DNA of 64,000 bases from positions 7,564,001-7,628,000 of the forward strand of contig NC_135126.1 of assembly GCF_050908995.1 (NCBI RefSeq), read 5' to 3'. Below, piece by piece: positions 11,127 to 24,400 of this stretch. Positions within the stretch are counted from its first letter, which is position 1, and every line of letters starts with the position of its first letter. Position numbers and translations under genes: made by a program. This DNA comes from Andrena cerasifolii (lineage: Eukaryota > Arthropoda > Insecta > Hymenoptera > Andrenidae). The notes under the pieces were generated by a model. It did no database searches, was not told the origin of the DNA, and saw nothing but the letters and a program-made list of their open reading frames with translations.

Positions 11127-14100
11127 ATGTTGCCTTCGACAGGTTATTTTAAAGCTATCAATTGTCCGTTTTACGAAAGCGGAACGTGCGATAGACCTTA
11201 CTGTCACTTTAAGCACTCGAAACGAGGTAAGTCGCTTTATTACTCAAACTTCTTACGGTGGTAAACGTATAACAAGTAAATCTTATTTCACTAAATTTTT
11301 ATCGTCAATTTTTCCGAGAGTGAAAAAATAAAAAATTAAATATTCGTGGCGTGTATTGTAGAGGATGTCAGCGTTACAGCAGAGCCGCCAGAACCGGTGG
11401 AAAGTCGCCCGACTGACCCGCCTCAAGAATCAAAAGCTCCTGTCACACGATCGGATTCTGATGTTTTACAGCAGTTAGTAACGGAGGCTGTGAAAAAAGT
11501 TCTTGCCAATCGCGAAGTCGCTAACACCGACAACTTCTCGTGTCAGAAAGTTGTTTCTCAGGTCGTGGAAGGATTGAAGCCAACTTTGGCTTCTGGATCA
11601 GCTGGAAAATTGGAAATTGTTACATCTAATACCATAGACAAGAGAACAGATGTATCGACCTCGGCTAACAAATCTGTTCCATGCGTTTATAATCCTACGC
11701 CGATCGCGGAACTAAGGAAACGTCATATACCAATCATATCTTATATGCCAACAAGAGAAAGTGGAGTAGCATTGAAACGTAAATCTTCTCCGGATGCAAT
11801 TAAACCTTGGTTGGGTATCAGCTGCGAATCTGCAGAGTCCCAGAGTACAGAAATTAAATATAAACCTACTACGATAATTAACTCCGAAGTCCGGGATACT
11901 ACGCAAAGTTACATACCTACCTGTAAATCTGACTCGGTTTCGTCGAATTCATACGAAGAGGGTAGTTCAAATGATTACCTATTGAAACTCAGAGAAGCGT
12001 ATTACCCAAAATCTAAGAAGAGAAGAGAAGAATATGTTCCGAAGAAAGTAAAGGCTCCATTGAAAACTGTTAAGAGTTTAAATGATTCGACGCTAGCTGA
12101 ATTTGAGTCGGGACTCGATAGGGTGGACAAGATATCAACAGATGTTAAACCCGTTTCGAACGCACAGTCGGGAAAGGAATTTTCCGAATCTTGTTCAGAT
12201 TTTGAACCAAAATTCTCTGACAATGACGAAGATGACAATGATAGTCAAGAAAACATCGAAGAGTATGCTCGTGATATTAAGGACGATGATTGTTTAAACG
12301 ATGTACAAGATACAGGTGGGTGTTCTTTAGAAGCGGATGTGAACGACGAATCTGTGAATGGAAAGAACAGCGATGAGAAAACATGGACGAAGAGAGATGA
12401 TTCTATAGGCAAAGAAACTTTGCAATCTTTGCAATGCGAGGAAGGGAGAGCTCTGAGAGTGAACGAGGACAAAGTCACTAATAAGAATGCAAAGGAATAT
12501 AAAAGTAAAGACAAGAGTGAATGCAAGGATCAAAAGAGTCACGATTCGTCTTATAAAAGTTACGAAAAAAGACACGTCTCGAAGGGAAAATCGCGCTCGA
12601 CGTCTCACAGTAGGAGTAAGGATAAAAGTGATTCGAGACGCGAAAGTAAAGAATCGAGAAGCAAAAAGCACGGTAAGAATAAAAGCAGAGACAAGGAGCA
12701 GGAGAAGTATCGGGATAAAGAAAGGAGTAAGGACAGAAATGGAAATAGGCACAAGAGTAAAAGGGATAAAAGGGATTATCGAGAATCTGAGAAGAATCGC
12801 GATTACGATTCGAAAAAGTCCTCGGAGTGTTCGAAGAAGCAAGAACGTACTAGGAAAAGAAAGGATGAAAGAACGCGTTCAATGTTGCGTCACAAATCCG
12901 ATGAGAACAACATAATTGAAGAATTGTATATACATATGGAGAATAGTGAAGAAAGAAACTCAATCGACAGGTCCGCTAGTTCTTTGGAAAGTATTCGATC
13001 GAATCTAGACGAGGATGGTGATGAAGAAAACGATCACCATCATAGTAATGCTATCGATAACTACATCGATGAGATAGTCTTGAGTGCGTCAGACTCAGAT
13101 CACGACGTGCAAGAGGAATGCTTAAAGATATTTCAGGTACGCGTGAGAAATTCTAATCGGCGTTGGTTTATCTTTAGAATACGGCGCTAATGTAATTGTT
13201 CTTAATATTATTGATTTTTAGGAATACCAAGCACCGGAGCGATCACAGGCTACGGTGTTATCGAAAGAATCGTTGCCGATGCGCGAAAAGGTACAGACCG
13301 AAGACGTGGGCAGAAAAAGGGTGGCCCATCCATCAGCATCCACTTGTAATACCAGACAGACCGTTAACACTCAACAGTCGAAAAAGTCAATAAATCCACA
13401 ACAGAAAATGTATGAGAGGTGGCGTTTAATGAGAAATGCTGTAGCAGATAAAACAGTTTCAGCGAGTACTAGCGTCTCCAAGGATGTACGCCGAAACCAC
13501 ATTCAAGCAACAGGAGCTGCGTGCAATAGTGAATTAAAATTAAATGGAAATGGTAATGAAAACGAGAGAGTGAGCGCGCGCGCGCGCGGTGTGTATGTGT
13601 ATGTGTGTGTGTGAGAGAGAAAGAGAGAGAGAGAGAGAGAGATTAATTATTTCTTTGCCAACATTTATCACAGGTCGTATTAGAATCGCCCATGTGCCGT
13701 ACGCAAAATCTTTAGCAATAGAGAAGAAAAGGATGACAGAAAATGTAGGGAAAACGGTAGAAACGAAAGAAACGGACAATTACAAAACAGCCGCGCAAAC
13801 CGCGAAGAGCGGTGTACGCGTCGCCCATGTTCCTCAAATGGTGAGTAGGTATTGCAGGATAAATTGCCCGTGATTGCTATGCGGTACAAGCAGTTTTTAC
13901 GTATCAGGTACCTCAGCTAATACGACCCGAACCGTTGCAAGTGACCACGCAAAAGTTTCCCCTGAACGTTCGTCAGTATTATGTGAATATGATGCACGAC
14001 GTATGCGTACAAATTTATACGAACGCTGAAGATGGGGCGCAGCGCGCGGTTAAAGAGGAGTACGCTTGCCACGAAAGATGCAAAGCACTGGCCGTGTATA

Positions 14101-15599
14101 AAAATTCTTGTATGCTTGCCGCGCACAGACTGAGAAAAGAAGTTGATCAAAATCCGTCGATAGAAAGTAATCTAGCGACAACATCGGGTGGCAGTACGGT
14201 GTCTCATGAGGCGGTACTTGCTGGAAAGGCAAAAGGATCCTGGAGCGTTCTTAAAACAAAGAGATCCGTTACAGAGTTCAGAGGAGCAATGCTCTATAGT
14301 ATGTTAAAGAAATGGATAATGACGGAACAACAACTTCGAGATAACGGATTTCCTCGTCCGCATCCAGACGGTCAGAAGGTAAAGAACGGTGAATGAAAAG
14401 CGCGAAGGAAATGAGTTCCCTTCATTCTTATTATCGTTTGATTTGTTTGAATCGCAGGGCCGTGCCAAAATCTACGTGATAAATTCGCGGAATCAGAGTG
14501 TCCTGTCGAAAGTGCCTAATGAGAGAATTTGCAGTCGGTGCAGTCAACCTTATATGATAGACAAACAAGGATTGGCGTTGCGGCCACAGAACTGTATATA
14601 CCATTGGGGTAGAAAATTCACGATTAGAGGAGAGGGCAAGTACAGTTGTTGCCAACAATATGGTTCCGCAAGTGGTTGTTGCGATGCGAAGGCGCACGTT
14701 TGGGAGTACATCGATTACGAAAATCTTCGTGGTTACGTGAAAACCTTTCCGAAAGGTATATCGTCAACTCATCATCCCACGATCTCTGTTAATTTCACGT
14801 TTGCTCTTTAAATCATCTCCTTTATTCAAACTCCCCTACGTTCTCTCGTTGTTAAGATACGCCAGTCGAGGAACAAGGAGTTTACGCACTCGACTGTGAA
14901 ATGAGTTACACAACGCAAGGCTTAGAATTAACTAGGATAACTGTCATCGACGAAGATTGTAGCGTCGTGTACGAAACGTTGGTGAAACCACAAAATCCTG
15001 TAATCGATTATAATACAAGGTAAAGTGTATCGTGAGGCGCTCTCCTCCCCTCCCTTTCATACGCATGCAACAGAAGTAACTGTAGGTTATCCGTTATGGT
15101 CGATGGCGTATAGGTTTTCCGGGATCACGGAAGAAAGCATGAAAGATGTGACGACCACGTTATTGGATGTTCAGGCTACCCTGCTAACCATGTTTTCGGA
15201 AAAAACCATATTAGTGGGTCACAGCCTTGAGAGTGATTTCAAAGCTTTGAGACTTCTGCACGGCACCGTCGTCGACACGAGCATAATGTTTCCTCACAAG
15301 AACGGATATCCACAAAAGAGAGCTTTGAAGAATCTTTGTTCCGAATACCTGAGGAAGATCATTCAAAACGATGGTCAGTTAAATATGAATGACTTGTAGT
15401 TGACAGTGTTGTTTCCTGTCGCACTTTATCGTGCCGCACCAACGCCACGCTATTACGAGTTTACACTCTCGGAGAGGTAGCGTATTTCTAACCGATCTTT
15501 AATGGCATTGCAGTCGGTGGACACGACAGTAAAGAGGACGCCGTTGCTTGTATGGAGTTGATACTTTGGAAAGCGAAGGAAGAAGCGAAATTACAGTAA
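11127..15599 (+). CDS. Rexo1: RNA exonuclease 1 homolog (REXO1 family, DEDDh 3'-5' exonuclease)
   Basis: Nuclear 3'-5' RNA exonuclease of the REX1/REXO1 group; substrates in the family are structured or mRNA 3' ends. Nine exons: 11127-11226, 11362-13136, 13222-13552, 13674-13840, 13908-14378, 14458-14755, 14857-15019, 15114-15373 and 15514-15599, closing in frame at 1216 residues. The start MLPSTGYFKAINCPFY carries the family's N-terminal CCCH motif (C13, C21, C26, H30). The middle, mostly one 1.8-kb exon, is charged and RS/KSRD-rich (about residues 400-570), followed by EECLKIF. RIAHVPYA and GAMLYSMLKKWIMTEQQL are conserved linkers. A Cys-rich segment (CSRC...CIYHWGR...CCQQYG) precedes the exonuclease domain: D1060-x-E1062 in ALDCEMSY, D1143 in GHSLESDFKAL, and H1192/D1197 in HDSKED. 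All four acidic residues and the His are present, so it should be active. AATAAA at 16318-16323 is a candidate poly(A) signal. Confidence 0.94.
13568..13645. repeat. Compound GC/GT/GA microsatellite in REXO1 intron 3
   Basis: The GCGCGCGCGCGCG, GTGTGTATGTGTATGTGTGT and GAGAGAGAGAGAG tracts are adjacent and occupy most of a 121-bp intron (13553-13673), close to the CACAG acceptor. Confidence 0.85.
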
Positions 15600-18500
15600 A
15601 GAAAAAGCCACGATCACATTGGCAGACTGAATAATGTACATTGCGTTCCAATGAATCGTTCCACAGGACCGCGTACGCTTCGCGGAGATAGTGCCCCTTC
15701 CTAAGCGCCATCCAACTTAACGCGAACCGCAGGCGACGGACACCTCTCCCGCGTTCTTCTCTGCTAGGAAAGCGTTTAACGACAAGATGTGGTAGCTTTT
15801 TCACCGTGCGTACGTGGTCCACCGGAACGATCACCAAAACGCACTGTACAGTTTGTTTTTGCGTTTTGCGAACCACTGACAGCCCCCTCTTTCAAATTAC
15901 CGTATGTATTGTATTATAGCTTTTCATGTATAAATATGTGATATACATGTGGCAAGGTAATTGTAGAAACACTGTTCATTTTCAAGATATAGATTCACGG
16001 TTCGACGATAACAAATGCGTTCATTCATTCGTTATCAAATAATTCATCGCATCGATCGTGCCCAATTCGTACTTTTATAAGGTTTCGTTATCGCTGCGCT
16101 TTAGAGTTGAATTGTTATATACATATATATACATATTTATATATTTATTATTATTATATATATATATGTATATATATGTAACGATACATGCATACATAGT
16201 ACATACATACACGATATATATAACGGTATATAGGGGTACCTGCGTTGTGTGTGTTTCTTCAATTATTTCTAAAATTGCACGAGATGTAAATTTATTTTTG
16301 GAGATTAAAAGTGTCGCAATAAACAAAACTCGAATATTTTGTAAGTTCTGTAGTTTCAATACAGTCCGGACACTTACCCTTTCTGGTAACCGCTAATTTC
16401 TTACGACAGATATAAGACGTTTTTCAAATAATTGCTATAGGGTGAGAAAAGGAGGTTTAGGAATGCATATGTTATCAGTTTTATCATTTTATTATATAAA
16501 ACTACATTGATATTTCGTTCATTCAAATGTGCGTCCAGTCTCTTTGTATCAACAGCACGTCCTCAATCATTATTTTCCTGTTTGGGGATGAACAACCAGA
16601 ACAACAGTTGTCTTTGTGATTCGTTCGATTGAACTGGGCCCAAAACTGTTTTTTCTCACCTGTAACGGTTGTTATTACTTCGCCCAAGTCGCGTGTCATT
16701 GTAATTCGTAATACGACTTTTTCTTTAACTCTCTACTAATACCCCCCCTCCCCAGGCCACCATTAACCTCTCGATCACGCAAGATAGAAGAAAAAAATCG
16801 AAAGGAGATATTTTGGATTTGTATCATAACGCGGTCGTTGGCACGTGTCTATACGCAATTTAAATAAATTTCATATAGGAACAGTGAAATATTTCCCGTC
16901 GACTTTCTTCCCTAAGGGAGGAAATCTTGCGAATCTGTGCCTATACACGTAAAAGAGACCGTTTAACTCTCTCGCGTTGCATAAAAAATAGTCTATCTGT
17001 CCCCTTGAATGAAACATTATTGTCAGACATTCATTTATAACCTGGTAGTAAGCTCGCGCCGTAGCATAACGCGTCTTCTTTCGATAATTCTAGAGGAAAT
17101 TTCTACTCTACAGAGCACGTAATTGCGACTCTCGTTGCGAGATAACTAATACGATCGCCCTGTGCTGTGTACATACTTTCAATACGCTTCATCGCGTTCG
17201 TATTTAAGGAAATAATGAACAGGCCAAGTAGATAAAAAAACGATTTTGTTAATTCTGCATACCCAACTGAATTTTGTATTTGAAAGAAGCACGACACGAC
17301 CGTTGTGTTTGAAACAATTAATCCCAAGACGTTCGTTTTCCTCGAGATGATTTTAAATTAATTATAAACGTCGACATTACATAATTGCTGGAGCATGTAA
17401 GAAACGATTGTATTCGCAACGGCCTCGTTGATCTCGGTATGTACTTGCGTACATACCTGTAGCATGTAGCTTCTAACTTGGTTGGAAGACTTGCAGTGAA
17501 ACGAGAACAACAGTCGCGATAACACACTATTTACAATTAGTCACGCACGACGCGCCGGCGTATCGACTTGGTCTGGCTAAAAGGTGAAGAACGCGTTTGT
17601 AGATCGACAGGTGGCTGGGAGGTGGAGGGATTAGGTACAGGTAGCTTACACACGTATGTATTAGGTACCGCAAGGAGAGCCGCATAAGGTGGCGAATCTT
17701 TGAAAGCATGAAAAAATAGCTCGCACGATCGTTAAAGTGTATCTAAATAATTTATCTAATCTCCATCGTGTACGAAGGCAACTGTTCGAAGACACATACG
17801 CATCGTAACGTTACGAATTATAACTACGCATAGTTTGTTTAGTTCTCATAGCACAATCGTGTTGTCTTATCAATGCCTGATGCAAAGCAAGGATTCGCTG
17901 AAACGAGGCGATGCTTTTTTCTTTCTTTGGTTTTGGCGAATTGCAGTTTCTCGGCACATACTTCATATGACTGCGTACGTACTAAGTAGTATGTCTCTGG
18001 CCACCACGCCACTCATTTTGAAATTCTTACGACTAGAGTGCAGTTTTAGAACTCGTGACCAATTAGAATCGTGGGTTGTTGTCTTGATGACTAGATCGAG
18101 GAGCTGGATCGCGGCGTTATTAACAGCACAGAATGTGAAAGACGAGATATGAGGTGACAATCCGAGGAAGCGTACGTACTTATGTAGCGTATTGGTGGCC
18201 GTCGCGTCGATCGCGGCGTTCAGCCAAACGAAATCGAGTGAAGCGGAGATGATTTCAGCTCGATTCGGCTAGTCAAACATTTTGAACGAGCGACGGTATA
18301 CGTGGCGGTGTTTAATTTTTCTATTTTTCGATTTTCGTGGAAATACAAGGTTATTGGTGGTCAGCCTTGAATCAGCGACACGACAGTTTCCATCGCCTCC
18401 GTTTCTTCTAACGGAGCTAACGGTCGAATGGAGAAGGTTCGACTTGTCTCGTCTCGTCTCGTCTCAAAGAAAGAGAAACTAATAACAACAACAACAACGG

Positions 18501-18606
18501 CATTAACAACAACATGGCGGCGATGATTGTCGCCTCGCAAGAAGAACTGCAGGAAGTGATGACGAATGGCCGCGAAATAGACCTACAAATCGATCCCCGT
18601 GAACTT
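15600..18606. other. REXO1 3' UTR and long intergenic stretch
   Basis: AATAAA at 16318 could end the REXO1 transcript. An AT/TACATA microsatellite cluster lies at 16115-16225. 16400-18600 shows several unrelated short ORFs on both strands and an (AAC)n run near 18484-18515, with no gene I can support. Convergent transcription with the SLC41 gene that ends at 18607 is implied. Confidence 0.4.
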
Positions 18607-21409
18607 TCACGGAGCGATCGTTCGATCGGAGTCTTGATCTCCGACCAGATAGAGAAACTGAAAGGCAATCGCGAGTAAACTGATGCCAAGCAGGTCTCCC
18701 ATTGCTGTCAAATATGGTATCGCTGAATTGTCAGGATCGATTTTCCGCTTCCACATCCAATGTATCATTATGTAGGCTATGTAGAGTAGTGCAGCAACTT
18801 GTAGCATGGCGGCGCACAAGTAAACGAAAACGAAGAGGGGCGTCAGCGAGGCGTTGCCATCCTTCATGTAATTAATCAAGTAAATGAAAATTATGTGACC
18901 AGGTATAACCATCGCCATTAAAACTCTGGTAGTTCTCGCGTGCATACCTACGAAGGAGACGAAAGGGATTTAGTTGGACCGACTGGACACCGACTGGTGC
19001 GTAGGTAATGAGCGCGTAGGTGCCTAGGTGGCGCGTTTACCTTTGCCGAAAAAGTTAGCAATAGGTGTAATGAAGATAACGGGATGCGTGTGACCCGGCG
19101 GTATCAGAAGCGTCCCGAACTCTGCTTGCTTGTGAAGAGCTGTGGATATTCTGCTTGCTTGAACGGCCACTAAATTTCCACCGACACCATTGATCACCGG
19201 TTGGAAAACGGTCAAGTTTTCGAATCGCGATACCATGAATTCCAGTATTAGACCGCCGCAACTGTCGTGGCCAAGGGCAAACGATTATGCGCCGTTTAGG
19301 GGGGAATCGATTCTAATCGACAATCGCTCACCTGCTTATCAACATAGCGATCATGACAGGAGTCCATCCGGAGTAAAGGACGTTGTTGGTGTATTTGTTC
19401 CTTTTGGCTATCCATACCCAGAGCGGCGTAACCAGAACGTAACAGGCGATCACGAGCGGCGCCACCCAGTCTTGTTTGTTTATCGATTCATAAAGAATCG
19501 TGGAACTCCAAGAGAGCAAGGCTAAGGAGGTAATGTCACCGAGACTAGCGGCTATCGGTGTTGCAACATTGTCCGGGTTTATGTGGCAATGTCGTGAGAA
19601 AACAATTACACCGGCGGTTATCAAGCCGAGGACGAAGGATGCCAGCGACGCGGTAACCAAGCTGCTCGCGCACAACAAGTACGCGTGATCCAACGAAATG
19701 GTACCGTTTCGGAACGCCCCCATTGCGATCGCCACCACGGAGCCCAGAAATCCAACCACTATCGCTTGGCACTGCCAACACGAACTGACGTTCTTTACAT
19801 AAACGTACAACTAAACAGCAAAAACAACGAGAAACACGGACGAAAGAGCAAAGAAAGGAACAAATAATGAAAGAATCAAAAAATGAAAGAAATGAGGAGG
19901 GAGAAATTTTGTCTGTTTGTTAAAATTGTTAAAAGTTTGAGAGAAACCAGGAAAGGTAGTTTGTTCCGCAATTCGCGAATGCCATAGTAGGTATAGCTAG
20001 TATATGTATAGGTACAGTACTTTCAGGCTTATAGGTACATAGTTTGGAATGAGATTTGTTTCTCTTGTTTTCCGCAAACTCGTCAAGAATATTAATCTAT
20101 ACCATGTAGTTACACATAGATATATGTACATTGTAGGTACCTACTTGTCGACGTGCCGATCGACGAGACAGCAAACGTGACGCTTATACGCGAAGGCCGT
20201 TTACCGTTGACGCGCCGAAAGTGTAATCAAATAAAATCGTGGCGCCAATGATAAGGCTTCCGCGAGTCGCATATCTCGCACTCAAAGACTCCCTGACTTT
20301 GAACAATTTTAACTAGCATACTGGGCGAATGCTGAAATCCTAATTCCAATCGGCAGAAATGGCTGCTTAGCGCTCAAGGCCCTTACTTTAGCAGGGGCCA
20401 ACTAGCTGGGCGCTTAGTTTCGACAATGGGCATCTATGGTTGAAACGAACGAAAACGAGGAGACAAGAGGACGGAAATGGATCAGATGGACCGGGGCAGA
20501 AAGCATAAAGAGTAGGGTGCAACAGATCCGGTATGGAAAGTAGAGTAAAAAAGTAAAAAGCTGCGTATCCGACTCACTTGAATTAGGACGAGATTTCCGA
20601 CGATCATGTACCATTGCTCTTTCGGCGTGTCCATGTGCCCGAGATTCGCTTGAGTGGAGAGACGCGATGCGAGAGTCATTTCCAAATTGCCCTTTAGACC
20701 TAACAATGCCGGGACCAGAATTATCAGCTCGCTCACTTTCTCGAACACGACCCAGTGCTGCGGAGAAAAAGTGAGGGACCGGTAAACGGTGCGTAATACA
20801 AGCCGGGGCGAAAGGATCGGTTACGAAGAGGAGAAGAATAGAGAGCAAATAAATGGAAATGACGGCTGCTCGTACTTGAACCAAATCCAGAACTAGTCCA
20901 GCTCCCACCATGCCAAGGCCGGCGATAAGAAACGGTATAAAAACTTGAATGGTAATCGCCAGGTACGATTCGAGAGGTTCATCCTCAACGGCGCCGTAAA
21001 GCTTGCTCTGGGCAACAACGTCGGGGAGACGACCACTGTCGGTGGTTGCATCCTCAAACATGGGCACTTGGGCGCAATCTTCGTCCATCGATTTATTAGC
21101 CACGTTGGTTGCAACGGCGGGGGCGATTGTTGTGCTGTTGCTGGTGACGGTGGTGGTATTAACCCCGACGGTAGAGTCTATGCATGCGTTGGCGGTGTCC
21201 GTTCCCGTTCCCGCACACGAGACGACGACCATAGTCGCGTCCGTGGCCAAAGTTGTGCCCATCACTGCGTTTCCGGATGGTAATCCCGAGGTGGTGCGCA
21301 AACGGAGGTTCCCCGACGTTATCCTGTGGGAACTTTGCTTCTCGGAAAGCAGAGGCTCTTTACACTGATCACTGTTAACAGAACGGTAAGGGTGTTCATG
21401 TTTATGCAT
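18607..21409 (-). CDS. Slc41: SLC41/MgtE-like magnesium transporter, paralogue A
   Basis: Membrane Mg2+ transporter of the solute carrier 41 family, related to bacterial MgtE. Exons (minus): 21409-20876, 20757-20578, 19771-19332, 19261-19041 and 18947-18607, 571 residues in frame. A 150-residue polar N-terminus rich in Thr/Val precedes the two MgtE-like halves. Signatures: VFIPFLIAGLGMVGAG, LLGLKGNLEMTLASRLST and PDNVATPIAASLGD in half one; NGVGGNLVAVQASRIST and PDNSAIPYLTAMGDLLG in half two. The repeated G-x-GN and PD-x-x-x-x-P motifs reflect the internal duplication of the fold. The ATG at 21409 is in frame with the whole first exon. The C-terminus (GDQDSDRTIAP) departs from the family's usual DGDVGD-like ending, which paralogue B keeps. 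It is in tandem with paralogue B, same strand, 4.7 kb apart. Confidence 0.92.
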
Positions 21410-24400
21410 GCGATAATAAAAAAAAAACTTTTAGCTACTACTTAAAGAAATGGTTCCACATGGTGGTTGCATGGGACTGTAAGAATTGGTGAAAGAGGCG
21501 TAGGTAACTACGCTGTTCTCGGTTTCCCTTAGCGCGCGCTACTTTGCAACTTTACATTCGGGGCAGATAAAGCTGCCGTTAGATTTCAGATTGAGAATGG
21601 ATTGGATAGCATGTGATTGGACGTACTTTTCGAATTTCACTCCTATGACATCGACATGGGCGAGCTTGTCAGGAGGCAGTCGTACAGGATGTTGATGCTC
21701 CTGGTCCTCTATCATCTTCTACTGAGGACCTCGTGCCACTCGCTGCCACGGATATATAGCCATTCTCCTTTGAGAATGATAACGCTTGTCTAAATGTTCG
21801 TTCGTTGTCTTCGTCGTTGTATTTCAGAACAAGAATCGAGCAAATTACGTAACCAGCGAGGGACGCTATCTCTAAGTAGTTTGGTTCACTCGAAACCACT
21901 GTGATTCGCTTCAGAACTTTAAACGTCGCGCGACTTTCGGTATCGTAACACCAACATCTACGTCTGCACACCTACACATATGTATGTACGCGTACCTAGA
22001 TCTCATGTTTATTTTCACCTCACATTTCTCATCCTCCCTTGTTTCGTTAATTGCAATTAACCGCGCCGCTTATCGCGTAGGTAACTGCTAATTCTATACC
22101 TATCTCTATCGCTAAGAATTTTGCAGAGAGCAGCGATTGTTCTATTGGACCAGCCTAACCCACTGTTTCGTCCACTTTGGATCCGAGAAGAACGTAGCCA
22201 TCATTGACACAATCATGTATCACTGACAATGGCTTTCAGCGATTCTAAGTTCACTTAGCATCTGTTAGGTGCTGACCGCTTGTAGACAATCGTAAATGAA
22301 AAAGAATCGACCGAAGCTAGATTCGCGTGGTAGTGCGGCAAATTAATTTTAAATGCCTTGGATAAACGATTGTAGTATTTTCTGATGGAGGTGTATAGAT
22401 TATAGAGATTATGCATTTACGAGGCGGCTGTTGATACACGTCCCAGCTGTTTACGTATGAGATATGCTCTAATCGTAAGGTGGACACGACACGCCGCGCG
22501 GCGCCGGATATATTAAGGATTGAGTGGCAGGTAAAAAGAATCATGCTCGCTAATTGGAAACTAATTGTAAGTATGTAGTTGAGTGAGTATACGTCATACC
22601 TGCTTCTTCGTAAACGGATACTCGATAGTGTATTGAATCTTGACTGAATTCATAGACCTTAGAGTGCTGGCCCCCGATGTTGTTCTCAAAATTGCACCGG
22701 TCCTGGCGAAAAGGAAAATCAACCGTCGTCACGCATTTGGCGGTATGCAGGGTATGTGTAAGGTATAAGGCTAGTAGGCCTGTGTGAGACCGTTTCACGC
22801 TATGGTTACATCGCGACTGATCTCGACCGTGCATCACGCTTGTCTCCTTAAAACTCGCTCAGGACATTTACCGGGAACACACGTTAAACAGAGCAAGCGC
22901 GAATTTATCGATCGTCAGTCCAAATAAGACCTGCTTGTCTGCCCGATGGCTTGCTGTCTGCCTTCTCGCTTTACCAACTTACTTGCCCAACTTAATGTCT
23001 ATGCAACTACCACCTATACTACAGCACTACTTGCTATACCTGCTCGTCTTCTTGTCAGCCTAGCCGAGCCTAAGTCTATGTACATGCACATGTACCACTG
23101 CGCTAGTGTCTCGTTTAACCGACCTTTGGGCAAACAATCGTTTCTCCAATCTATTTTAGATCTAATCTCTTACAGCTGATTCCCTTTTGCTCAATTGGCT
23201 AACCGATGATGCGCGAATCGCCGGTCGAACGCTAATCGCGATAGTATCTTGAAAGAAAAAAAAAATGAAAACGAAACCTGCTCTACGCGGAATCGTATTT
23301 GAAGAATAATGAGCAACATAGGTACATACATATGTATGCGCGCGTCGCAGCAACTTCACCACTACCAAAAATCGTGGTTCCGAGGATTATCTGTTGATAA
23401 GTAAGTACAGGTATGTACTCGTACTCGGCGCAGAGCGATTCACTGGTTACACTCTTACAGTATGACATTGTAAATTGTAACCCACTGGTCCAACCTAACG
23501 TAAGAATCGTATTAGCACTGATTTATACATCTATCATTTCATGTATCTTTATTTACTATTCAAAAGATCAATTACGTAAGCTCTTTTTCTAATTAATCTA
23601 CAAATCGAGTGTTTTGCTTTGACATTGAGCTTCGACCCCCCCCCCTCGCGACGCGCGATTCTATGATAAAAAAAATCCGGCGTTTTTTTTTTGCAGACAA
23701 AATTCAATCGCGCGCACAGTTGCTTAACGATGACAACAATGCCGCGAAAGAAGACACGGGGAAGAGAAAGGAAGAGAAAGGGGAACTTCCAAGATGGAAA
23801 ATCAAACGTGGCCCGCGATATCCACGCATTGGCATTTGCAAACATTGTCGTTTAACGTGTCGCGGCGCGCGAGTACGAAGCACTTCCGTAACATATTCAC
23901 AAATTGATAAATTACTCCACGTGTTTAAGTTCGACCATGAGGAGCAATAACTTAACATACGTTTTGATGCTTGGTTCCCGTGACCCGCGAAGCGCACTCT
24001 CCGACACATCCCTTTCGTTTACCATGGAAAACGAACAGTTCCGTTTCCTTGTCCCCATACTATCCTCGTGTCTCGTGCTCCATATCCTGCGATAGAGTAC
24101 AGTACGGCGTACGGGATTCGCATAATAATAAAATAATAAAAAAAAAACCAAAGCAGCATACAGCGTATGTCGTAATTATACTTGTACTTACACAGAATTG
24201 TAGCGTGAGGAGGAGCGATAAACAGCCAAGGGAATGTGCGGAATGTTCTCTAACAGACTTCACGAGTTATCGACTCCCATGGCAAATCGGTTGTGTCAGC
24301 GGGAAAATTTGCCGCTTGGACAGCTGTCCGGCTGCCCTTTCTCTGACTACTTAATTTCGGTTAAAAGTGAACGCGATCTACACCGATGAACGGCATCTCT

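Noticed and set aside
12327..12842. 171-codon minus-strand hydrophobic ORF
   Set aside because: It is antisense to the Lys/Arg/Ser-rich middle of REXO1; purine-rich coding sequence gives Leu/Phe/Ile-rich antisense frames.
21669..21971. 100-codon minus-strand ORF upstream of SLC41 paralogue A
   Set aside because: It has one hydrophobic stretch but no family match. I could not join it in phase to the paralogue A first exon, which already begins with a good ATG.
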